Below are positions 25,619 through 36,994 of a stretch of 64,000 bases of DNA, piece by piece. The DNA is taken from the NCBI GenBank assembly GCA_030765055.1, contig CM060957.1:197901835-197965834 (forward strand), read 5' to 3'. The notes under the pieces were generated by a model that saw nothing but the letters and a program-made list of their open reading frames with translations, was not told where the DNA came from and ran no database searches. Source of the DNA: Mantis religiosa. Lineage: Eukaryota > Arthropoda > Insecta > Mantodea > Mantidae. The stretch's first letter is position 1. The number at the start of each line of letters is the position of its first letter. The translations under genes were made by a program, and so were the position numbers.

Positions 25619-26460
25619 ATTTCAGCGGTGGTCGATTCAATTTGCCCTTTTTCTTAGGTGTAGGGCTAGTTTCTGCAGGTTTATCCTGCCTCTCTGCTAC
25701 AGATGCAGCAGCGTGGTCAGATATTTCCTGCACCATATCTTCTATGGAAGAGGACCGTTTTCCTTCTACAAATTTCGGTTCGAGAGGCACGAAGCGATTG
25801 GAAATTCCGACCGACGTTGATGACTGTCGCCGGTCGGAGTACTCCCCAGAAGATGACTCCGACGATGATCTCGGAGACACTCCTGGACTTCTTTTCTTGG
25901 ACTTTTCTGGAGCAGGTTTTGCGCTTTCCTTCAGGAATGCAGTTCTATCATACCTGGTCTTGGATTTTATCTCTGGTGCTGGGAACATTACGGGCAATTT
26001 GGTCCTGTTGCTGGACGTCGATGCTTTTTCAGGCGACTTAACTGACTTGTTCGTACTTGCAGTAGTCCTAGGTGGTGTGCTCGGAGCTTTAGCTGGTGCT
26101 ACTGATGCTTTCGGTTGCGTTCTAGGCACTAGAACTCTCATATATAGTTGCCCCGGGGTAGCTGCCACAGAGCTGTAGGTACGGGAGCTAGTTATAAAGG
26201 GCATATGCAAAAGAAGAAGTTTCCGGGCTTCCGAAAAGTATACCTTCTACTTAACCCGGATCTCCAGAATGACTCGCTCTTCAATATAACGGGGGCATTC
26301 TCGTGAACTTGATGGATGTTCACCGTCACAGTTAAACTCACGCTGGAGGTGATGCACATGCATTTTCATGTAGCGTGGACCACACTCAACTACTTGCTTA
26401 ACAGTGCCCTCAAACATGTCCTTTCCATGTTTCATATTTTTGGGGGTGTAGGTTTATCAT
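25560..26460 (-). pseudogene. I-like LINE ORF1 (gag-like, CCHC)
   Basis: Two frames make up ORF1. The upstream one (26435-26247) carries a zinc-knuckle remnant (REFNCDGEHPSSSRECPRYIEER, only partly quoted in family form) followed by ILEIRVK. The downstream one (26210-25560) is basic and serine/proline-rich (SPRSSSESSSGEYSDRRQS, PTPKKKGKLNRPPLKFD). This is the layout of I-type ORF1 proteins, which coat the element RNA. A frameshift separates the two. Its end overlaps the start of ORF2 in another frame. Confidence 0.7.
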
Positions 26461-26520
26461 AATAGTTTATCTAAGTTTCATCCCCCAGTGCTCCCCACCC
26501 ACCACGGAGCCCAACAAGGG

Positions 26521-26539
26521 GTCATCCCACTGGGATGAC
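26521..26539. repeat. Palindrome in the I-like LINE 5' region
   Basis: GTCATCCCA-C-TGGGATGAC: 9-bp arms around one base, in the 5' UTR upstream of ORF1. A stable RNA hairpin is expected in the element transcript. Confidence 0.8.
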
Positions 26540-26905
26540 AGGGCTACACAGGGGATATAGCGAGCTCACCATCCAACTCACCCTGGAGGTCGGTACAATA
26601 CCTAGTCCTCGCCGATAGGGGTGGGTTAGTCCCTAACCTCCCGTTTAGGCGAAGCAGAAGCCAAAGTAGCGAATTAGAAATGCGCACACTCCCCGAATTC
26701 AGAAACACTTACGAGCTCAGATACGCATCCCTCAACCACCAGGACAAACCTTTCCACCGACACGGATCTCCACGCACGGCCTACACGTGGGTGGGCCTGT
26801 TGACCGTCTACCTCAAACACGAAGAGGAGCCCACACGAGGGAGACTGTTGGCTCGGGACCCCGGGTGCGTCAAACCCGTATCTTCCGAAGTAAGCCCCTG
26901 AGGGT

Positions 26906-27809
26906 TTCCCGTGGCTGGCCTTCCGTCTCCATTGTAGCGGACACTCCTCGCTTTCGACGTCGGGATAGCTGTTACCTTTGCCGCCTCCATCCTTAATCCT
27001 GCCGTTAGCGCCGCGTGGATGGTTTTATAATCGCCGAGCATTAGGCGCTGGCGAATCTCCGTGTCTCGTAACCCGTCAACGAATGTGTAAGCAGCTTCCC
27101 GGAATACGATCTCTGGTGGGAGGTCGACTAGGGCCTTGCCAGCGAACTCCTGCAGCGTCTCCCCTGGCTGCTGTGACCTTGCATTTAGCTGGCTGCGGTA
27201 CCCTGCGGCTAAGCGGTGGTTTACACCTTGGGCGCCGCCGTTGTCTGTACCGCGTTCAGGACTTCCGCGGCCCGTCCCTGGAGGCTGGCTATTAACTGTG
27301 TAGCTTCCTCCTCTGGTGACCATTTGTTGTGCTTGGCGACTGCGTCGAATTGGCGGCGGAAGACTTCGAAAGCTGTCGCGCCGTTGTATTTAGGAGTTTT
27401 GACGCGCGCAGATGTTAAGTCGCGTCCCGGCGCGTCAACCTTTAAATCCTTTAACCTCCTGCCGACGACGTCCTCCACCATGGCGTTCAGGGACTTGGCG
27501 TTGTCGGCCCTTTCCTCTGAATCATTAAGGAGCTCGTCTACTTGACCCATCCGCTTGCCCAGCTTCGCGACGTCATCCCTCCCGCCGGCCAACTGTTCCT
27601 CAAATTTGGCGTCGAGAACCTCGTTCGCCACCTTCATTTCCGTGGCCAGGCGGCCGTTCGCTGCTCATTTCTGTGGTTAATTCAGTCTTCATTGCAGTCA
27701 GATTGTGATTTGCCGTCTCCAACTTTGCGGCCAGGTCGCTATTTGCCGCCTCCGTCTTCGCTGTTAATTCATTCATCTTCTCCAAAATACTTTCCAATGC
27801 CGATTCCAT
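26906..27809 (-). pseudogene. Ty3/gypsy gag, second element
   Basis: The minus strand from the ATG at 27809 (MESALESILEKMNEL) encodes a coiled-coil-like N-terminus. After frame breaks it continues with a retrotransposon gag core (VKTPKYNGATAFEVFRRQFD, KHNKWSPEEEATQLIASLQG, LNARSQQPGETLQEFA, FVDGLRD.EIRQRL). Gag forms the particle of the element. It is interrupted by the I-like LINE before any zinc knuckle or protease. Breaks are near 27650, where two frames overlap, and near 27225-27300. Confidence 0.82.
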
Positions 27810-27816
27810 GGCCGTT

Positions 27817-27834
27817 ATCCCACTTCTGACACCA
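27817..27834 (-). promoter_or_regulatory. Primer binding site (tRNA-Leu type)
   Basis: On the minus strand, TGGTGTCAGAAGTGGGAT starts two bases after the LTR end. It is complementary to the 3' end typical of some tRNA-Leu species, ending in ACCA. It would prime minus-strand DNA synthesis of the gypsy element. Confidence 0.75.
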
Positions 27835-27836
27835 GT

Positions 27837-28316
27837 TGTGACTGTAGGTTCGTGAAATTAGAAGTCCAATTGCACAAACTCAAAATGTTTATTTCCACCC
27901 GATTACAGTTGGAACACTTGCCGATTATTTAGAAATACGTAGCGTACACAATTACAATTCACCAGCTCGTCAGTCACAGGTCCACTCTACACTCGCAATT
28001 ACGTACAACTCCTCAGATGCACGTACAGTCTTCCAGTCCGTTCACTAGTACGGCGCTCCTCCGGCTGCTCGCCAAGAACTGAACTCTCTCGCCAACTGCA
28101 GCCCCTTTTTATAGGAAGACTGCTGTTTCTGGAAGTCTCGCGGTTCAGTGAATCACCGCGAAGGTTCCAGATACCAGGGAAGGGGAGAGATGGCTAGCGA
28201 TGCTTTTCCAACTACCCCGTCGTTAGCGCTACAAGATAAACGGGTAGGCGTGCGCGAATGCTTGCCGGCCCTCACTCAGGCGTTAGTTGGTCGTGCCTTC
28301 CGATAACTGGGTGACA
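27837..28316 (-). repeat. Ty3/gypsy 5' LTR, second element
   Basis: A 480-bp LTR starting TGTCACCC (28316) and ending GTCACA (27837) on the minus strand, with inverted TGT/ACA ends. It contains a TATA-like TATAAAAAGGGG (about 28102-28113) and AATAAA (about 27888-27893). The primer site follows directly, fixing its identity as the 5' LTR of the gag at 26906-27809. Confidence 0.82.
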
Positions 28317-28780
28317 ATATGTGTCGAACACACTGCTTGACAATTTTCATCTCTGCATTTACTTATTTTAATGGAAAGAGGAGACATTTCTGACTTGTTT
28401 GCCAATTCAGTCAAAAGGTATCCTTGATTTACAAGGGATATAGCTTCTGCCACAGCCATGTCAACGTTTTTGGCTGAAAAACCTTCTTGGAGCAAATATT
28501 CCAAATTACACTATAGACTTTCATTTGCATTTTGAGCCTTTTCTCTGGTACAACTTTCTAACAGCTCTTGAACACAACCTTTAGAATAAGGGTACGGTTT
28601 TCTCCACTACATTGACATTTAGAGGTATGGATCTCATTACTGTGGCCCTAAGGCGTCACCTCTTGCAACAGCTGTCATAAAAGCACCAGGAGCTTACGCC
28701 CACTGGACATTTTGAATTCACGGGTGTTTCTTCTGAGCTGCAGCAGTGGCAGTGTAGCATACAACATGTTGCCATATTGT

Positions 28781-29206
28781 TTATATCAAAAGCACCTTTA
28801 ATTTTTTTTCAGTGGCTGTACCTTTTCTTTTGCTAGAAAAAGTTTCATACAAAACATAACCACAGCATTGGCACTTCAATACAATCTTCATAGAAAAACC
28901 ATAGAACTCTTCTCTAAAAATCACAGTAACACATTCCTCATGAAAACAAGTTCTTCCAAACATTACTATCAACAAACAGGTAACCTGGCTCTGCAACTTC
29001 ATCTTTACACAGGGAGCAAATGCAACACTTACAGCTATAGAGCTATTAGCGTAAAATTCTTCACTTTTATCTGCTGTGGAAAGTTTCCAACTTGTTTCAG
29101 CTAAAAGCTTAGTTTTCTTTTTCATTAACTTTCCACTACACATTTTCCCCATTATATTTGCTAAAATGACAAGTATTATAGCAATTGAACTAAACAAAAG
29201 AAGCAT
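28781..29206 (-). pseudogene. Possible Mutator-like transposase zinc-ribbon fragment
   Basis: A 141-residue minus-strand frame includes FYGFSMKIVLKCQCCGYVLYETFSSKRKG, here cited only as a pattern: G...KLVL.C..CGY....FSS. This resembles the N-terminal zinc-ribbon region of animal Mutator-like transposases. The expected following VN.R.V.A...G.G block can only be guessed across frame breaks. Family assignment is weak. Confidence 0.3.
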
Positions 29207-30924
29207 AGCTACTTTATAAATATAATTTTTTATATGTTTAATTTTCTGTCAGTAGATAGCAGCACTTGTGCAATAAGAGCAGCCAACATCTATATTTTTA
29301 AGATAAATATCTCATTAAAGTCTAAAAATCAGACTTAATCTACCTGTTATTGCTGAAATCTGACATATTTGACACACCCACTCTTCACTGCCAGGGTCTA
29401 AATAAATTTGAAATACACCAACTTCCAGGTGAATTTGACACCACATTTAATGGCCATATTCTAGATATATTGAAGACATTTCTGCAACAAAAAGGTTTTC
29501 TGAAAAAAACTTGCATTTTTGGCCATTTTGGTACCAGAGTGTCCTCTTAAGTGTGATCATTTACAGCTATTAGTCAATCAAATGCATTTTTGGCCATTTT
29601 GGTACCAGAGTGTCCTCTTAAGTGTGATCATTTACAGCTGTTAGTCACTCAAATGCAAGACTTGGCTGCACATGATTTAAACCAGCAAAGCAACTGACTC
29701 ACATTCAAGAACTGACAGTATGCAAGTGTATAAAATATAAAGAATAACATCTGCAGTCATTAAATATAGTATACACCAATATCCTTTAACATGACTTATC
29801 CAAATATCCAGATATGCAATTAATCCAGATCAGATCTGGTCCCAATTAATCTGAATAACTGGAGCTCTGCTATCGTCAAAACCACTTTAGTTGATCTAAT
29901 ATTAGGTGTTTAAGAACTTAAGACAAAATAAGAGGTTTAGTAGTTCCAATTATATTTCTACATGATTAAACTAGTGCTTGGAAGAGTGACACATTTGAGT
30001 TATTTTCACTTCTCCCTTGAACCATACTTAAGTATGATAGGCTGAAGAATTCTGAATGTGATGGAAGCTTTCAAATTTGATTCAGCTTCTCAACTCTTAG
30101 TCCAACACTGAATAAATATATCTAATGGTAAAACCGCATTCTGGTTTTTCAATTCAGGATCCCAGGTTATATTCATAGCTGGGTCGACGATCCACATAAG
30201 ATAATGAAGTTTTGAATGGTGTGTTTTCTTTTTCAAAAAGTGAAAATTAAACTAACAGCTACAAATAAGAGGCTGTTCAAATCCAGTGAGTACATTGTTT
30301 TCTATTTAGCTAAATGTATGTGTATTTCATGGTCATTTTACAACCACTAACCTCCAAGTTTCCTGTATTGATATTTGGAAAATCTAAATAGTTGATGCTG
30401 GCCTAAGTGGTATTTGCTATTAGAAACAAGATTCACTCAACACTCAGTGCTTCCTATTAGCAGAAAAACAACATAACACCAAACCTCCCACCTGTTTATC
30501 AAATAATGCTTGCATATCATTTGAAAATCTTACAACCATCTGGCTCCTTCCTTTGGCCAAATCAGATCCATGAGGACTGCTATACAGGAATACAAACTCA
30601 TGAAAAATTAATAAAAATTATATTTTATTTATGAAATGAACATTTTTTCTTGTGGACTACAAATGCAATGTCAATTTAACGGTGAACTATGAGAGACGAG
30701 CTTCAGAATCTGGTGCTGGAAATAAAGTGTCATACAGTAGAAGCCCGAAATAGCACAGTTTGAAATTCCGCAGATCCTGAGTAAACACAGGGGGAAGTAT
30801 GACCCCTGAAAAGTAAAACTTTACTTTTTTAAATTACCTCCAGCATTACTGGTGAGTGTATGTTAATGTAATATTACATATCTTTATGTACCTACCTACA
30901 ATATGGGCACAGCATGAGCACTTG
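29207..30924. other. Unassigned AT-rich DNA with a 71-bp tandem duplication
   Basis: No coding region recognised. The only clear structure is a two-unit tandem repeat at 29512-29655. Confidence 0.4.
29512..29655. repeat. Tandem duplication, 71-bp unit, two copies
   Basis: The units begin TGCATTTTTGGCCATTTTGG at 29512 and 29583 and differ at only a few positions. Confidence 0.92.
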
Positions 30925-31710
30925 GGCTCCAAGTCCTCATTTGGTAGGTTTTGTCTAACTCCATAAACATAAATGACAACTTTGGAACATGAAATGTGTT
31001 ATACACTGACATCCAGTTGTTAATATACTAAGCTTTCACACGTGTGCCGTTTACTTTTGAACAATTTTATAGTTAATTAACCAATCAGTTTACAACCAAC
31101 GTGTTTTGTGGATCTTATGGCTATCGAAAGGGGACACTATTATTTGTCTACCTCCGTAAAACTGATCTGACTGCAATTGAACTGACATGGGCAAAAATGT
31201 TTTCAGAGGACACAACGTTTCTGGTGATGTCAGCCAGAGCTCTGCGGAAACTTGTTACATAAGTATTCTCTTCCATAACTGCGATGGATTGGGAAGGATA
31301 CTGCAAGAAGGATCATGAAATATTGGAGAAATGCTGCAACAGAAAATGCAATTGATGAAATCAACACAGACGAAACTCACAATGAAGGTGATGCATCAGA
31401 CTTGAATTGGAGTGAAGAATCACAAAGCGAATGAGTATTCATAGATATTTGCAATATTTTGCCATTAATGTTTCTCATAAATAGTAAGTGTACAAGTGCA
31501 CAGCTTATCGTATTGACTTCAATTTACTGTTTGTCCACATGTTACACTTATGGCGCATACTTCGCTTATTTTACATACTATTTTGCTGAATTGTTTTTTT
31601 TTAGGTTGGCCATACTGCAGAAACAAGTGTTAGCTCTCGCTTCTTCCCCCCCGCCCACACCACATTAACTAGCACTCAAGAAAACGTGCACATATAGTAC
31701 AGTAATTAAG
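30925..31710 (+). repeat. Interspersed repeat with DDE_3 transposase tail, third copy
   Basis: Diverged copy of 7430-8360. The left part matches 7435-7605. The right part retains the transposase C-terminus in pieces: DWEG/IGKDTARRIMKYWR and an acidic tail DETHNEGDASDLNWSEESQSE before a stop at about 31430. The segment corresponding to about 7606-8073 is missing, giving an empty site for the LINE-tail insertion. Not functional. Confidence 0.6.
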
Positions 31711-32070
31711 CAAATGCTTCCTTACACCTCCACAGGTTCGTCACACCTAAGCTCACGTTTTGATATACTGCAGAATTATAACACAGGGATAAAACATGTC
31801 CCACGACAACCGCGTTATTTCAGACTTCTACTGTATTCCTATTTAAAACATATTGGGAAATTAACTGCAAATCTACATCCGCAGAAAACTACTTAAAACA
31901 CTAACTCAATGGCACTCATATATAGTTTTGAAAAATTGCAACATTGTCTTCACATTCTTCATAGATTGTTGGTTTTCTTTAAATGTCTTGTACTTGCTAT
32001 TAAGAATGCCATTTTCCCCCCCTCCCTCCCTATAGCTTCGCTGGGAAATGCACTTCAAAAATTCAGTAAT

Positions 32071-32132
32071 TTATGCTGGTTTCTGCACGCCCTTCTTGCC
32101 AATCAAGGATTTATGAATATGTGGGATGACAC
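32071..32132 (-). CDS. H2A.Z: H2A.Z exon 5 (last coding exon)
   Basis: Minus strand. The acceptor is a pyrimidine-rich tract then CAG at 32133-32135. The exon reads (G)VIPHIHKSLIGKKGVQKPA-stop, with TAA at 32071-32073. The phase matches exon 4, whose last base plus the first two bases here make a glycine codon. VIPHIHKSLIGKK is diagnostic for the H2A docking domain and C-terminus. There is no SQ-type phosphorylation motif, so the product is H2A.Z-like and not an H2A.X fusion as in Drosophila. Confidence 0.92.
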
Positions 32133-35100
32133 CTGAAACAAAGAAAAGGCAGATTAAACAAAACACATTAAATGTGCTTTCCTTCATTAAAGAATGTCAA
32201 ACATGTAATTCTACACAAAACATTCCTATAACCATCCTCAATTCAGAATAAGAAAGGTCCTGGTACGAAACATGTCTGATATAAAACACCTTTCAAGCAA
32301 GTGGAAAGTTCTGTTACTGACCTGCATATACTGTGCTCATATATTTGTACTTCAAATAATAAAGAGGGTGAGTAAGCTTAGCACATTAATAGCATCATTT
32401 AAAATGTAACTTGAAAAATAGTTTTGAATGTATTCAACTAATAAGAGTAATGAAATCAGATTAACATAAGCGGCAACTGGTGCACCTGTGAATGCATTCC
32501 AAACAAGTTGTAGATATGCTGGTTATAAACCTGCAAGACAATTCAAATATATCACCACCTATGGATTCTAGCTGGATGTTCACTAACCACATACAAATAG
32601 ATATTAACATCTTCATCAATCTTATGTCAGTACATTTAGTTTCAAAAGTATAGGGATATACATTTCTGAGTGCTGGAGCAGTAAGCGATACCATGAGGTT
32701 AACATAATATTGGAAGGCAACGATGGTGGTAGTACCTTCAGAAAGGAAAGAGTTGGGTTGGATACATACATGGATTTTCTAGAATGGAATGTGTTTTCTG
32801 TATATTCACACCCATTGTACGGCAGGAAAGAATTCATACCACAGAAATTTAATGCTGTGATAATTGCCCTCATCTTATGACATAAGTGCACTTTTGTGAT
32901 TTAAGGTCACATTTTAATCCACTAATGATGGATCCGACTAACGCCTAGAATTATAAGAGCTATAACTAGTTTTCAATTTTAATTTGTATTACAAATGTTA
33001 TTCAGTTAAAACTTGGCTGGAACCAGTCTTCCATTTACCTACAGTATAAGATGTGGTCTCCTAGATGTGCATATGGATATTGAGGAGCTATGGGAGAAAT
33101 CAATGAGTGATGAAGTTATTCAGGTAATTGAAAGTTGCAAACATAAAAGCTAGGGACCACCTCATGCTGGCAGGCCTACTAACATGGTTGCAGGGTAAGC
33201 AGAATACAATTAGTGATCAAACTTGTTATGCCAAATGTTACTTTTTATGTAAACAGTTGAACAGTTACATTTAATTTTCATAATGAATAGCCATTATTTC
33301 AGAATCTAACTTTTGTCCCCCTAAATGGTATGTGACATGATGGGAATCACATGACAGACGGACATGCAAACGCAGTGACATTGTTTACTGTCTCAAACTT
33401 CCAGTACACACACAGGGATGTTAAGTGAATACAAGTGCAACTAAGAATGGAAATAGTAATAAAAATATGTTATGGTAACATGTACTTAGGAGCAAAACAT
33501 GTGATATATATTTAAGAACAAAATATGTAAAAATGTAATTACATAATTATAGAGACCCTAAGCAGTTAATTGTAGAAATTTGAGGATACAAACAACAAGG
33601 ATTTTCGGCCTTCTAGGTTCCATCTTAGAGCATGCTACTTTTATTTATGGGCGCAACTTGAAAAAATATAAAGGACTAATCCCCCAAACATTGCAAGAAT
33701 TATAACTTAACCAGGACAGAAACGAATGCTATTTCTGGATCCTTGGATATGTGTGAAAGTGTGATTGTGCAATGACCAATTCTTAGTCTGTTAAAGCCAC
33801 TTGTTATTTACGTTTCAGTTGTTTAAGAGGAGATCTTAATATTCTGTTATTCATTATGTCATGCAGTTTGCTGTTTGAGTTGTTATAAGTGAATGGAAAA
33901 GTCCTCAGAAGATGTTGGAGATATTGATGCAACAGCATTACCACATTCCCTGTGATATGTTTGGCATTTATTCTGATAATTGTATCTACATTTGATATCT
34001 ATGCATGTGTGGCCAGGAGAGGGGCTGTGCAACTACCGCCCAAATTTTGCAGCACACATAATATATAAGAGGTTGCTGTGGCTTTACATTTGCATAAGAG
34101 GTGATAAAGGATACGATTTTTCTTAACTTTGCTACCTGTATACAACTGATTTTCAAAATCTGTTATCTTGTTGGTACACATGTGCATGATGTATGGTTAC
34201 ATTTTCAGCAATTTTGAATATTTACTTTATTGACAAATAGGTTATCCATATTTACGAGTTATCTCCAAATTTTTACTTAAGTTGCATAAAATTTTGCTTC
34301 AAAAGTGGAGTAAAATGCAGCACCATATTTGAAATGTTGAACACAGCTTTTGGAAAATCCACTATGAGTAAGAGTTTACGAGTGGTATAAGCATATCAGA
34401 GGGTGCGACCACCATCCTGGATGCCCTTGCATTGCAGTTACCACGAAACGCTTCTAGAAAATAACCAAATTATGAGAGATTGACCCGAATTACAGCAAAA
34501 ACAATCATGTAAACTACATCACAATAATGCTCCCGCTCATGCCTTGTTCTTGATTGTTTGGCAGAGAATGGAACTTGATGCTTCAGGCACCATATTTGTT
34601 GCAAATAGCCACCTATGACATCCTTCCATTGCCAAGGCTGAAAAAAATCGATGAAAGAAGGCGTTCCCACAATTGACAAGAGAAGAGAATTGTTGAAGCT
34701 GAACACCATATAAAAGAGCTTCAGAAGTACTTCCAAGATCTAAAAAGGTGGTGGAACTGCCATACATCTGAGGGGTATTGTTTTGACAGGGACAAAGTAC
34801 ATTATGAATAGATTCTTTAAGAAAAGGCAATGCTCAACTTTTTTATCTCATATATGGTTGCTTTCAAGAGCTTGAATTTAGGGGGGGAAATCAGAATTCA
34901 GTATGTTTTCCAACGTAATTTTATTAAATCTAAATTCTAAGAAATACCGTATGCAAATAAAATGTTATTCCCACTTATGGAATGGACAGAACAAAATTTA
35001 ATGTGCTGTGCTTGCTGTTAAAACCTTAGAAGGTAGATACAGAACAATTTCCCTGCAATAGGACATCCTTACAATGTGAAATAAAATTTAGTAAATAAGA

Positions 35101-35164
35101 CAAGCTAATAAAACAATTAGAGAACATAGAAACAGTTGAGTATATGAATATTGAATAGAAAAAG

Positions 35165-35295
35165 GGCATGCCGTAGCCAAGCAGACTGCTTGACTATCAC
35201 CAAGATGATGGTCACCTGATCAATCCCAGGCAACCGCAAAGAGATTTGTGGACAACATGGCTAAAGGGCTCGGGCAGGTTTTCTTTGGGAAAAAA
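35165..35295 (+). mobile_element. Diverged tRNA-derived SINE fragment
   Basis: Matches the SINE at 5650 in order: TGCCGTAGCCAAGCAG for the head, TGATCAATCCCAGGCAACCGCAAAGAGA, TTTGTGGACAACATGG, GGTTTTCTTTGGGA. It is much more diverged and lacks the 3' part. A mariner relic follows directly. Confidence 0.65.
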
Positions 35296-35299
35296 AGGG

Positions 35300-36235
35300 G
35301 AGCACCAGATCTTTGGAAATTTTGAGACAGCTCCATGCACAGTTCGAGTGCATGAGTGGGCTAAACATTTTGTGGCGGGAAGAGCTGTGGAAAATGAACC
35401 TCGTAGGAGACCATGGACGAGCATTACTGCAGACATTGTTACCATTTGTGACATTATTGAAGATCAGCGCATAAAAAATATATAAACTTGTTTTTCCCTA
35501 GCAATAAGTTACGGAAGTGTTCAATCATGCGAAATGAACTACATTACAGAAAATTGTTTGCCAGGCAAGATCGTCTCCTAAAACAGGAACAAAAAACGTT
35601 AATGCCAGGAAGTTTGTCAGAGACACCTGCATCAGTACGAGAAGGGAGATTTCTTAAATCGTATTGAGACTTGTAGTGAAACAAGAGTGCATCATTACAT
35701 TCCAGAGTCAACGCAAGCAAACAAGCATGGAGTGGCGGCGAGGAGACGAAGCAGGTCGGTCGAGGTCAGAACATGCCCATCTTTTGGAAAGGTACTTGCA
35801 ACCGTTTTGCTGATGAATTTTCTTTATGGACAAAGGACAATTACTGTCACACTTTTGAAGTAAAAACTCATATCACAGCAAGCGATGCCGGCAAACAATC
35901 CGAAACGCCATTCTTCTATATGACAATGCGAGGCCACATACTGCCACTTTTACACAGGAAAAACTGAAGAAAACGCACTGGATACCGCTGAAACATCCTC
36001 TTAATAGACCAGATTTATCACCCTGTCACTACCATTTGTTTGGACCACTCAAAAAGAGAACTTAGGAGTTTGATGACGACCCAAGTGTAGAAGAGTTTGT
36101 GCACAACTGGCTCCGCACACATCCTTCTATAAAGATGGCATCAAAAACTTGCCAATCCAATGGTGAAAATGTTTATTGAAGGCAGGACACTATGTAGAAA
36201 AGCAATCTGTATGAGCATTTTTGTTTGATGCAATA
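35300..36235 (+). pseudogene. Mariner (DD34D) transposase relic
   Basis: The plus strand, across several frames, preserves mariner blocks in order: helix-turn-helix region (HEWAKHFVAGRAVENEPRR, DIIEDQRI, about 35340-35480), the first catalytic region (ETCSETRVHHYIPES, normally DET.VHHYTPE, about 35665-35710), the second (YDNARPHTATF, about 35918-35950) and the third (NRPDLSPCHYHLFGPLKK, about 36005-36060). The third catalytic Asp, 34 residues after the second, is His here. Stops and frameshifts are present. No terminal inverted repeats were confirmed. Confidence 0.8.
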
Positions 36236-36994
36236 AATTTAAAGAAATAACTGTCTTTTAAATTTGATCTGTCCACGTAGAATATATAGTTCTATCCTGC
36301 TGAAATTCCTGATTATAAATCTTAATTTGCAAACGTAATAATGACCTTTAACATACAATATAGCACAACCAAATTGATTGAATTAGAATACACCTGCATG
36401 CTTTGCAGTAAGTGTATATTTCATAATTTGCTACATGGCTTAATTACAGAATATATTGAAGATGCTTTTCAGAAATTACTTACGTTGCCATTAAGAAGGA
36501 ATACAAGTAGCATATGGCCTTGTTTTTACCCTTTATTGATCAGTTAATGAAATTTTGAACTTTACCTTTGCTTCTTCAAAAAAGTCGGTATCTAATAATT
36601 ATTAAAAGTATAGACATTACTTCTGCTTACCTTTTCAAACTATCGTTTATGCTGTTATTGTACCCAAGTTCTCAATTACAATTCTAATTACCTTGAGTGC
36701 ACTATTTCACTACAGTATGGCTCTCTGCTTGATCAGCAGCTAAGAATCAAGAGTTACGACAAATACAGATTTTGTTGCCTCACATTTGCAGAAGACTATG
36801 TGGTAGAACTATTAAACCAACCAAAAATATAATTGGAGTTGAGAAATAGTGCTATAAATACCTGGTTATTGATAGCAGGAGCAGATGTTCGCTTCCCTGG
36901 AAGTCTGTGACTAAACCACCTACCCTTTTAAGGCAACTTCTGTTAAATGAAAACTGTCACATATTGGAACAAAACAATCACAGTTGATATCGAA

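Larger units (their letters stand above)
24116..26905 (-). mobile_element. I-like LINE, 3'-truncated, inserted in gypsy gag
   Basis: A minus-strand non-LTR element running from its 5' end at about 26905 to a truncation inside the reverse transcriptase at about 24116. It has a 5' UTR of about 450 bases, ORF1 and ORF2. The 5' UTR contains a 19-base palindrome (GTCATCCCACTGGGATGAC, 26521-26539). Its first 150 bases are shared with the SIDE elements at 7062-7209 and 21.6-21.8 kb. Its 5' end interrupts the gag of a gypsy element. Confidence 0.78.

Noticed and set aside
25612..26178. Plus-strand frame of 188 residues
   Set aside because: It is antisense to the recognisable I-like ORF1. Similar mirror frames at 1442-1825, 16173-16571, 16674-16937 and 60813-61160 were also discarded.
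29512..29655. CRISPR-like direct repeats
   Set aside because: Two adjacent 71-bp units without spacers in eukaryotic DNA; a plain tandem duplication.
32071..32132. H2A.X-type SQ tail as in Drosophila H2Av
   Set aside because: The frame ends KKGVQKPA-stop with no SQ motif, so the product is a plain H2A.Z type.
34470..34830. Overlapping minus-strand frames of 88-97 residues in the H2A.Z intron
   Set aside because: No recognisable motif or conserved pattern. Could be a transposase relic but I cannot support a family.
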